Source: an uncultured Pseudorhodobacter sp. (GTDB lineage: Bacteria > Pseudomonadota > Alphaproteobacteria > Rhodobacterales > Rhodobacteraceae). From it: a stretch of 15,012 nucleotides of DNA. Position numbers and translations under genes: made by a program. Where the stretch lies: assembly GCA_945952425.1 (NCBI GenBank), contig CAMFIX010000020.1:1-15012 (forward strand), read 5' to 3'. Below, one piece after another: positions 5,374 through 11,014 of this stretch; the first letter of the stretch is position 1; every line of letters begins with the position of its first letter. The notes beneath the pieces were generated by a model. That model saw only the letters and a program-made list of their open reading frames with translations. It made no database searches and had not been told where the DNA came from.

Positions 5374-7326
5374 TCACTCCGCCGCCAGCGCCGTCTCGCC
5401 CTCGGCCAGGTCGAGCATGTCGGCCATGATCCGGTTCAGGTCGAAGGCCTTGGGCGTATAGATCCCCGCGACGCCCATCTCCTTCAGCGCGGCCATGTCG
5501 GCCTCCGGGATGATGCCGCCGACCACGACCGGCACCGTCACCCCGGCCGCGGCGAGCCCCGCCATCACCTCGGCCACCAGCGGCAGATGGCTGCCCGACA
5601 GGACCGACAGGCCCAGAACATGCGGCGCCTCGGCCAGAACCGCGGCGACAAGTTCGGCCGGTGTCTGGCGTATGCCCTCGTAATGGATCGCCATGCCGCA
5701 GTCGCGCGCCCGGGCCGCGATCTGCTCGGCGCCGTTGGAATGGCCGTCCAGCCCCGGCTTGCCCACCATCAGCGTCATCCGCCGCCCCAACCGGCGCGAG
5801 ACCGCCTCGACCCGGTCGCGCAGGGGCTCCAGCCCCTCGGTCCGGTTGCTGGGAGCCATGGAAACCCCCGTCGGCGCGCGATATTCCCCAAAGGCCGCGC
5901 GCACCGCCGCCCCCCATTCGCCCGTCGTCGCCCCCGCCTTGGCCGCCGCAATCGAGGGCGGCATGATGTTCTCGCCGCTCAGCGCCGCCTGGCGCAGCGC
6001 CTGCAGCGCCCGGTTCACCGCCACCCCGTCGCGCGCCGCCCGCCAGGCGTGCAGCCGCGCGACTTGGCTCGCCTCGGCCTCCGGATCGCCCTGCAACACC
6101 GCCTCGCCCGTCGTCAGCGGCGAGGGCTCGCCCCCCGTCCAGCGGTTGACCCCGACCACCACCTGCGCCCCGCTTTCGATCCGCCCCAGCCGCTCGGCAT
6201 TCGATTCGACCAGCCGGCCCTTCATATAGGGGATGCAGGCGATGGCCCCGCCCATCGCCTCGATCTGCGCAAGCTCCACGCGCGCCTCGGTCATCAGGGC
6301 GGCCACCTTGGCCTCGATCACCGGATTGCCGTCGAAAAGGTCGCCATATTCCAGAAGGTCGCTTTCATGCGCCAATATCTGCTGCATCCGCAGCGACCAT
6401 TGCTGATCCCAGGGCCGGGGGAGCCCCAAAGCCTCGTTCCACGCCGGCAGCTGCACCGCCCGGGCGCGTGCATTCTTCGACAAGGTCACGGCCAGCATCT
6501 CGATGAGAATCCGCGCGACATTGTTCTCCGGCTGCTGCTCGGTCAGGCCCAAGGAGTTCACCTGCACACCATACCGAAACCGGCGGTGACGTTCCTCGGT
6601 GATGCCATAGCGCTGCAGGCAAAGCTCGTCCCACAGCGCCACGAAGGCCCGCATCTTGCAGATTTCCGTGACGAAGCGGATGCCCGCATTCACGAAAAAC
6701 GAAATCCGCCCGACCATCGCCGGAAACTCCGCCGCAGGCACCTTGGCGCGCAGGTCGTCCAGCACGGCGATAGCGGTGGCCAAGGCAAAGGCCAGCTCCT
6801 GCTCGGGCGTCGCGCCTGCCTCCTGCAGGTGATAGCTGCAGATGTTCATCGGGTTCCATTTCGGCATCACCCCGGCGCACCAGGCCGCCACATCCGTCAT
6901 CATCCGCAGCGAGGGCGCGGGCGGCGAGATATAGGTGCCGCGGCTCAGATATTCCTTGATGATGTCGTTTTGCACCGTGCCCTGCAGGGTCGCAAGGTCC
7001 GCCCCCTGCTCTTCGGCCACCGCAGCATACAAGGCCAGAAGCCAGGGCGCCGTCGCGTTGATCGTCATCGAGGTGTTCATCTGCCCCAGCGGGATCGCGT
7101 CGAACAGCACCCGCATGTCGCCCAGGTGGCAGATCGGCACGCCGACCTTGCCCACCTCGCCGCGCGCAAGAACATGGTCGCTGTCATAGCCCGTCTGGGT
7201 CGGCAGGTCGAAGGCCACCGAAAGCCCGGTCTGGCCCTTGGCGAGGTTGCCGCGGTAAAGCGCATTCGACGCGGCGGCGGTCGAATGGCCCGCATAGGTG
7301 CGGATCAGCCAGGGTTGGTCTTTCAT
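5374..7326 (-). CDS. ecm: Ethylmalonyl-CoA mutase, coenzyme B12-dependent
   Basis: A 650-aa enzyme converting (2R)-ethylmalonyl-CoA to (2S)-methylsuccinyl-CoA in the ethylmalonyl-CoA pathway for acetate and other C2 assimilation. The substrate (TIM-barrel) domain fills about residues 1-510, with the mutase stretch GLSVAFDLPTQTGYDSD near 34-50. The C-terminal B12 domain holds the base-off/His-on motif D-G-H-S-N-G (527-532, axial His529) and a GG in VVVGGIIPEADM. The short length (about 650 rather than about 710), the N-terminus lacking the long methylmalonyl-CoA mutase extension, and the ccr neighbour favour Ecm (MeaA) over methylmalonyl-CoA mutase. The start at 7326 is preceded by GAGG with a 6-base gap; the frame stays open far upstream but without homology. 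Its upstream region carries two copies of a motif also found before ccr. Confidence 0.93.
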   Translation of the reverse strand: MKDQPWLIRTYAGHSTAAASNALYRGNLAKGQTGLSVAFDLPTQTGYDSDHVLARGEVGKVGVPICHLGDMRVLFDAIPLGQMNTSMTINATAPWLLALYAAVAEEQGADLATLQGTVQNDIIKEYLSRGTYISPPAPSLRMMTDVAAWCAGVMPKWNPMNICSYHLQEAGATPEQELAFALATAIAVLDDLRAKVPAAEFPAMVGRISFFVNAGIRFVTEICKMRAFVALWDELCLQRYGITEERHRRFRYGVQVNSLGLTEQQPENNVARILIEMLAVTLSKNARARAVQLPAWNEALGLPRPWDQQWSLRMQQILAHESDLLEYGDLFDGNPVIEAKVAALMTEARVELAQIEAMGGAIACIPYMKGRLVESNAERLGRIESGAQVVVGVNRWTGGEPSPLTTGEAVLQGDPEAEASQVARLHAWRAARDGVAVNRALQALRQAALSGENIMPPSIAAAKAGATTGEWGAAVRAAFGEYRAPTGVSMAPSNRTEGLEPLRDRVEAVSRRLGRRMTLMVGKPGLDGHSNGAEQIAARARDCGMAIHYEGIRQTPAELVAAVLAEAPHVLGLSVLSGSHLPLVAEVMAGLAAAGVTVPVVVGGIIPEADMAALKEMGVAGIYTPKAFDLNRIMADMLDLAEGETALAAE

Positions 7327-7344
7327 CACAGCCTCGATTCTGAT

Positions 7345-7361
7345 GCGCAATATTGTTGCGC
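7345..7361. promoter_or_regulatory. Inverted-repeat operator candidate, ecm copy 1
   Basis: GCGCAA-TATTG-TTGCGC is a perfect 6-bp inverted repeat with a 5-bp spacer, 18 bp before the ecm start. The same layout, CGCAR-N5-TTGC, recurs at 7373-7389 and in the ccr promoter (9261-9277). Given the TTGACA at 7398-7393, this site would lie just downstream of the ecm transcription start, as expected for a repressor. It could also act on the divergent acyltransferase gene. Confidence 0.55.
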
Positions 7362-7368
7362 TTTGTGT

Positions 7369-7398
7369 CTTGTCGCAGAAATATTGCATCCCTGTCAA
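7369..7398 (-). promoter_or_regulatory. Candidate ecm promoter
   Basis: On the minus strand a perfect -35 consensus TTGACA (7398-7393) is followed 17-18 bp later by CGACAA/GACAAG (7375-7369), a poor but Rhodobacterales-plausible -10. It lies about 45-70 bp before the ecm ATG and spans the second operator-like repeat. Confidence 0.45.
7373..7389. promoter_or_regulatory. Inverted-repeat operator candidate, ecm copy 2
   Basis: TCGCAG-AAATA-TTGCAT repeats the pattern CGCAR-N5-TTGC of the site at 7345-7361, starting 28 bp from it. It is less symmetrical (GCA...TGC arms). It falls between the putative -35 and -10 of the ecm promoter. Confidence 0.4.
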
Positions 7399-7455
7399 TC
7401 GCCGCGTCGCAGCATGAGAATTTGCACCCGCCGCGCCCCCATGCGAACAAGACGC

Positions 7456-8811
7456 ATGACCCAGCCCGTCACGCTGCCCCTTTGGCTTTTGGCATTGATC
7501 CTGCTGTTTGCGGCGACCTCTTTCGCTTCGAACTTCCTGTTTCCCTCGGTCCGCTGGTTCTTTCGCCGCCGGATGGAGGCGGCGCTGGCCCGGCTGAACC
7601 AGCGCCTCGCCCGGCCGATCGACGTGCTGAAACTCGCCGCCCGGCAGGACCGCATCGCGCGGCTGGCCTATGACCCTGCCGTGTTGCGCGCCGTCACCGA
7701 ACAGGCGGCCGAGACGGGCACGCCGCCGCAAGTCGTCTTCCAGGAGGCGCGGGCCTATGCGCGCGAGATCGTGCCGGGCTTTTCGGCCACGCTCTATTTC
7801 GGCGTGGCGATCCGGCTGGCGCGCTGGCTGACGAAAAAGCTCTACCGCGTGCGCTTCGGCCGGGTCGAAGAGGTTTTGCGCGACGTCGATCCCCAGGCCA
7901 CCGTGGTTTTCGTGATGAACCATCGGTCGAACATGGATTACGTGCTCTTGACTTGGCTCGTCGCCCGCCAGGCCTCGATTTCCTATGCCGTGGGGGAATG
8001 GGCGCGGATCTGGCCGTTTTCGGGGTTGATCCGGGCGATGGGGGCCTATTTCATCCGGCGCGGGCGGTCGAAGGCTTTGTATCGCAAGGTTCTCGCCCGT
8101 TACGTCCAGATGTCGACCGAAGAGGGCAACACCCAGGCCATCTTCCCCGAGGGCGGGTTGTCGCTGACCGGGCGGCTGGCCCCGCCCAAGCTGGGACTGC
8201 TGACCTACCTCATGCAGACCGAGACGCCGCGCGACGTGGTCTTCATCCCCGTGGGCCTGGCCTATGACCGCGTGCTGGAGGACCAGCTGCTGACCGAGGC
8301 CGCCGCCGCCGGCACGCGCAAGTTCCGTGTCGGGCCCTTGCGCGGCTTCACCTATGCCTTGATCGGCCTGCGTCGGCTGCTCTTCCCCGGCGTCTGGAGC
8401 CTCGGCACCGCCGCGGCCTCGTTCGGCCAGCCGGTCTCTCTCGCCTGGTTCATGCGCAGCGCCGACCCCTCGCCCGAGGCCCTGGGCGCCCGCCTGATGG
8501 AGGAGATCGCGGCCGCCATCCCCGTCCTGCCGGTGCCGCTGGTCGCCGCCTGCCTGCCCGCCGCCAGCCGCGACGCCCTGATCGCCGCCTGCGAGGCGAA
8601 ACGGGCGGTGCTGGAGGCCGAAGGCCGCGTCCTCAAGCTCGCCCCCGGGGGCATGGCCGATACGGTGGACGAGGCGCTGGCCATCCTGCAAAGCCGCGGC
8701 TTGCTGCGCGGTCTGCAGCCCGTGCCCGATGGGGCTGCCATCCTGGCCTATTACGCCGCTTCCCTGCAACACCGGGACGAAACTATCGGAGCCGTTAACC
8801 AGAGCGATTGA
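7456..8811 (+). CDS. PlsB-like (glycerol-3-phosphate) acyltransferase, membrane-anchored
   Basis: A 451-aa protein with a hydrophobic N-terminal anchor (about residues 6-30) and a PlsC/PlsB acyltransferase domain. The four family blocks are visible: NHRSNMD (155-161, catalytic His156 and Asp161), GAYFIRRGRS (196-205), FPEGGLSLTGR (230-240) and VVFIPVGLAYDRV (261-273). The EGG-x-S-x-TGR form of the third block resembles glycerol-3-phosphate 1-acyltransferases (PlsB) more than lysophosphatidate acyltransferases (PlsC). It is therefore expected to make phospholipid precursors at the inner membrane; the acyl donor and exact acceptor are not provable here. The start is uncertain: in-frame ATGs at 7414, 7441 and 7456 all lack a strong RBS, and I chose 7456 because the hydrophobic anchor follows it. 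The gene is divergent from ecm and shares its regulatory region. Confidence 0.82.
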   Translation: MTQPVTLPLWLLALILLFAATSFASNFLFPSVRWFFRRRMEAALARLNQRLARPIDVLKLAARQDRIARLAYDPAVLRAVTEQAAETGTPPQVVFQEARAYAREIVPGFSATLYFGVAIRLARWLTKKLYRVRFGRVEEVLRDVDPQATVVFVMNHRSNMDYVLLTWLVARQASISYAVGEWARIWPFSGLIRAMGAYFIRRGRSKALYRKVLARYVQMSTEEGNTQAIFPEGGLSLTGRLAPPKLGLLTYLMQTETPRDVVFIPVGLAYDRVLEDQLLTEAAAAGTRKFRVGPLRGFTYALIGLRRLLFPGVWSLGTAAASFGQPVSLAWFMRSADPSPEALGARLMEEIAAAIPVLPVPLVAACLPAASRDALIAACEAKRAVLEAEGRVLKLAPGGMADTVDEALAILQSRGLLRGLQPVPDGAAILAYYAASLQHRDETIGAVNQSD

Positions 8812-8876
8812 TCGGAAACGCGGCGCTGATAGCCTGCGCCAAAGGAAACCGCCGTCCATTTTCAAACGAGGAAAAT

Positions 8877-9221
8877 ATGAACATCAAAGCCCTCCTGATC
8901 GCGGGGCTCGCTGCCCTCAGCCTCAGCGCCTGCGTGGATGACTCGAGCTCGTCCAGCTCCAGCTACAACAAGCATGTCACGCTGGTGAACAACTCCGGCA
9001 AGACCGTGCGCGAGTTCTATGGCTCGAACGCCGGGTCGGACAGCTGGGAGGAAGACATCCTCGGCTCTGACACGCTGCCCTCGGGCTCGTCGGTCGACAT
9101 CAACTTCGAGGACGGCTCGGGCTATTGCAACTTCGACTTCAAGGCGGTCTTCACCGACGGTTCGTCGATCACCGAGAACGGCATCGACGTCTGCTCCGAG
9201 AGCCAAGTCACCATCGAGTGA
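8877..9221 (+). CDS. Small Ser-rich lipoprotein, function unknown
   Basis: A 114-aa predicted lipoprotein. MNIKALLIAGLAALSLSAC is a type II signal peptide with lipobox L-S-A-C (acylated Cys19). A Ser-rich linker (23-29) follows, then a compact domain with a pattern I have seen in small secreted alphaproteobacterial proteins of unknown role: LVNNSGKTVREFYGS, DSWEEDILGSDTLPSG and DGSGYCNFDFKAVFTDG. Cys84 and Cys106 could form a disulfide. The acidic residues after the acylated Cys (C-V-D-D) make the final membrane uncertain. GAGGA (8868-8872) four bases before the ATG fixes the start. It lies 65 bp downstream of the acyltransferase gene in the same direction and could be cotranscribed. No function is proposed. 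Confidence 0.8.
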   Translation: MNIKALLIAGLAALSLSACVDDSSSSSSSYNKHVTLVNNSGKTVREFYGSNAGSDSWEEDILGSDTLPSGSSVDINFEDGSGYCNFDFKAVFTDGSSITENGIDVCSESQVTIE

Positions 9222-9225
9222 GCTC

Positions 9226-9238
9226 GCCGCAACGCGGC
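9226..9238 (+). terminator. Weak hairpin after the lipoprotein gene
   Basis: GCCGC-AAC-GCGGC forms a 5-bp stem with a 3-nt loop four bases past the stop codon, followed by an AT-rich run (AGTAATATAATTT). The T-tract is imperfect, so this is a possible rather than a clear Rho-independent terminator. Confidence 0.35.
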
Positions 9239-9252
9239 AGTAATATAATTTC

Positions 9253-9293
9253 AAAGTTGCGCGCAAAATCGTTGCAATCGTGCGCGCAACTTT
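9253..9293. promoter_or_regulatory. Nested inverted-repeat operator region upstream of ccr
   Basis: AAAGTTGCGCGCA (9253-9265) and TGCGCGCAACTTT (9281-9293) are perfect 13-bp inverted arms around a 15-bp centre. Inside lies GCGCAA-AATCG-TTGCAA (9261-9277), which shares the CGCAR-N5-TTGC layout of the two ecm upstream sites, and TTGCGCGCAA (9257-9266) is itself a palindrome. The region sits 59-99 bp before the ccr ATG and covers the likely promoter. Repeated TTGC/GCAA words recall sites reported for short-chain acyl-CoA-responsive regulators (RamB/PccR, ScfR family), but that link is inference. Confidence 0.6.
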
Positions 9294-9298
9294 ATATC
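9272..9298 (+). promoter_or_regulatory. Candidate ccr promoter
   Basis: TTGCAA (9272-9277) could be the -35, and TATATC (9293-9298, 15-bp spacing) or TATCCC (9295-9300, 17-bp spacing) the -10. The AT-rich -10 area immediately follows the right arm of the inverted repeat, so a bound protein would directly block or touch polymerase. Spacing is not ideal for either choice. Confidence 0.4.
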
Positions 9299-9351
9299 CC
9301 TCTCGTCAACGCCCCGCGATTCTGCGGCGCGGCATGATCTGGGAGGCTCCG

Positions 9352-10641
9352 ATGGCACTCGATGCGCAAACCCCGCTGGCCTATGAGGCGCCGGTAAAAG
9401 ACCTCTATGCCTTGGGCGAGATGCCGCCCCTGGGCCATGTGCCGGCGCAGATGTATGCTTGGGCGATCCGGCGCGAGCGGCATGGCGAGCCCGACACCGC
9501 CATGCAGGTCGAGGTGGTCGAGACGCCGCGGATCGACAGCCACGAGGTTCTGGTCCTGGTGATGGCGGCGGGCGTCAACTACAACGGCGTCTGGGCGGCC
9601 TTGGGCACGCCCATTTCCCCCTTCGACGGCCACGGCGCGCCCTATCACATCGCGGGCTCTGACGCCTCGGGCATCGTTTGGGCGGTCGGCGACAAGGTGA
9701 AACGCTGGAAGGTCGGCGATGAGGTCGTCATCCATTGCAACCAGGACGACGGCGACGACGAGGAATGCAACGGCGGCGACCCGATGTTCTCGCCCAGCCA
9801 GCGGATCTGGGGCTATGAGACGCCGGACGGCAGCTTCGCCCAGTTCACCCGGGTTCAGGCCCAGCAGCTGATGAAGCGCCCGCGTCACCTGACATGGGAA
9901 GAGTCGGCCTGCTATACGCTGACGCTGGCGACCGCCTACCGGATGCTTTTCGGCCATAAACCGCACGAGCTGCGGCCGGGGCAGAATGTGCTGGTCTGGG
10001 GCGCCTCGGGGGGGCTCGGCTCCTATGCGGTGCAGCTGATCAACACCGCTGGGGGCAATGCGATCGGCGTCATCAGCGACGAGGACAAGCGGGATTTCGT
10101 CCTCGGCCTCGGCGCCAAGGGCGTCATCAACCGCAAGGATTTCAAATGCTGGGGCCAGATGCCCAAGGTGAACACGCCCGAATACAAGGACTGGTTCAAC
10201 GAGGCCCGCCGCTTCGGAAAGGCGATCTGGGACATCACCGGCAAGGGCAACAATGTCGACATGGTCTTCGAGCACCCGGGCGAATCGACCTTTCCGGTCA
10301 GCACCTTCGTCGTGAAGCGCGGCGGCATGGTCGTCATCTGCGCCGGCACCACCGGCTATAACCTGACGCTGGATGCGCGTTACCTCTGGATGCACCAGAA
10401 GCGCGTGCAGGGCAGCCATTTCGCCAATCTGAAACAGGCCTCCGCCGCCAACCAGCTGATGATCGAACGCCGCCTCGACCCCTGCCTGTCGGAGGTCTTC
10501 CCCTGGGCCGAGATCCCGGCTGCCCATATGAAGATGCTGAGAAACGTCCACAAGCCCGGCAACATGGCCGTCCTGGTCCAGGCCCCGCGCACCGGCCTGC
10601 GCACCTTCGAAGACACGGTCGAAGCCAGCCAGAGCCGCTAA
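9352..10641 (+). CDS. ccr: Crotonyl-CoA carboxylase/reductase
   Basis: A 429-aa NADPH-dependent enzyme that reductively carboxylates crotonyl-CoA to (2S)-ethylmalonyl-CoA, the signature step of the ethylmalonyl-CoA pathway. It belongs to the medium-chain dehydrogenase/reductase superfamily. The nucleotide-binding motif GASGGLGSYA is at 217-226. Highly conserved Ccr stretches include MYAWAIRRERHGEP (34-47), VNYNGVW (75-81), NQDDGDDEECNGGDPMFSP (130-148), FEHPGESTFP (306-315) and QGSHFANL (353-360, whose His I take as the CO2-pocket His). Length and sequence closely follow the R. sphaeroides enzyme as I remember it. The start at 9352 is supported by GGGAGG (9341-9346) with a 5-base gap and by the conserved MALD N-terminus, rather than the ATG at 9334. 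It is preceded by a strong inverted repeat and followed by a terminator. Its product, after epimerisation, is the Ecm substrate. Confidence 0.97.
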   Translation: MALDAQTPLAYEAPVKDLYALGEMPPLGHVPAQMYAWAIRRERHGEPDTAMQVEVVETPRIDSHEVLVLVMAAGVNYNGVWAALGTPISPFDGHGAPYHIAGSDASGIVWAVGDKVKRWKVGDEVVIHCNQDDGDDEECNGGDPMFSPSQRIWGYETPDGSFAQFTRVQAQQLMKRPRHLTWEESACYTLTLATAYRMLFGHKPHELRPGQNVLVWGASGGLGSYAVQLINTAGGNAIGVISDEDKRDFVLGLGAKGVINRKDFKCWGQMPKVNTPEYKDWFNEARRFGKAIWDITGKGNNVDMVFEHPGESTFPVSTFVVKRGGMVVICAGTTGYNLTLDARYLWMHQKRVQGSHFANLKQASAANQLMIERRLDPCLSEVFPWAEIPAAHMKMLRNVHKPGNMAVLVQAPRTGLRTFEDTVEASQSR

Positions 10642-10669
10642 GCCCCGAACGGAGGCACAAAAAATCTGC

Positions 10670-10705
10670 GCCCGCCCTCGGCAATGGGGGCGGGCTTTCC
10701 ATTTT
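10670..10705 (+). terminator. Rho-independent terminator of ccr
   Basis: GCCCGCCC (10670-10677) pairs with GGGCGGGC (10688-10695) across a 10-nt loop, and is followed by TTTCCATTTT. It lies 28 bp after the ccr stop codon. Confidence 0.8.
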
Positions 10706-10804
10706 GCGACGGAAAATTAACCACCTGCGTGTTGAACTGTCGTTGCAAGATGGGCGGATCAAGTGGATTGTTGCGGCATGGGAAACAATAAGCCCGGGGA
10801 GCAG

Positions 10805-10972
10805 ATGGGTTTCGAGTGGATTTTCGATGTCTTGAAGGATCTGAAATCATTTGCCTCCGCGAATGACATGCCCGAGCTGGCCCACAAGGCCGAAGAGGCG
10901 ATGGCCGCCGCCAAGGCGGAGATCGAGGCGCGCAGCGACAAACCCCCACCGGGGCGCGAGAACCTGCACTGA
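10805..10972 (+). CDS. Short (55-aa) conserved-looking protein, function unknown
   Basis: From the ATG at 10805 the product is a 55-aa soluble, probably helical protein: MGFEWIFDVLKDLKSFASAN, then DMPELAHKAEEAMAAAKAEI and a polar tail. Short proteins of this look (xFxWIFxVLKDLxxFA) are, as I recall, common and uncharacterised in Rhodobacterales, which is why I favour this start. GGGGAG (10796-10801) is only three bases from the ATG, which is tight. In-frame starts at 10778 (ATG, giving MGNNKPGEQ-) and 10763 (GTG) are alternatives, neither with a better RBS. It stands between the ccr terminator and the helicase gene, 42 bp ahead of the latter, and may be cotranscribed with it. Confidence 0.65.
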   Translation: MGFEWIFDVLKDLKSFASANDMPELAHKAEEAMAAAKAEIEARSDKPPPGRENLH

Positions 10973-11014
10973 CGGTCTGGCCCCTGCGGCCCGGCTGGTC
11001 TAGGGTCGCGGCCC

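Noticed and set aside
5374..7326. Methylmalonyl-CoA mutase instead of ethylmalonyl-CoA mutase
   Set aside because: It is too short (650 aa), lacks the long N-terminal extension, starts like MeaA/Ecm proteins and neighbours ccr.
5587..7455. Long plus-strand open frame in front of the acyltransferase, over ecm
   Set aside because: It is antisense to ecm in GC-rich DNA, is Arg/His/Pro-rich without a family pattern, and the acyltransferase begins with its own hydrophobic anchor near 7456.
7327..8865. N-terminal extension of ecm on the minus strand
   Set aside because: The extension is antisense to the acyltransferase and low-complexity, while mutase homology starts at 7326 with an RBS.
9292..10551. 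419-codon minus-strand frame opposite ccr
   Set aside because: Antisense shadow of a strongly recognised gene, without RBS or family motifs.
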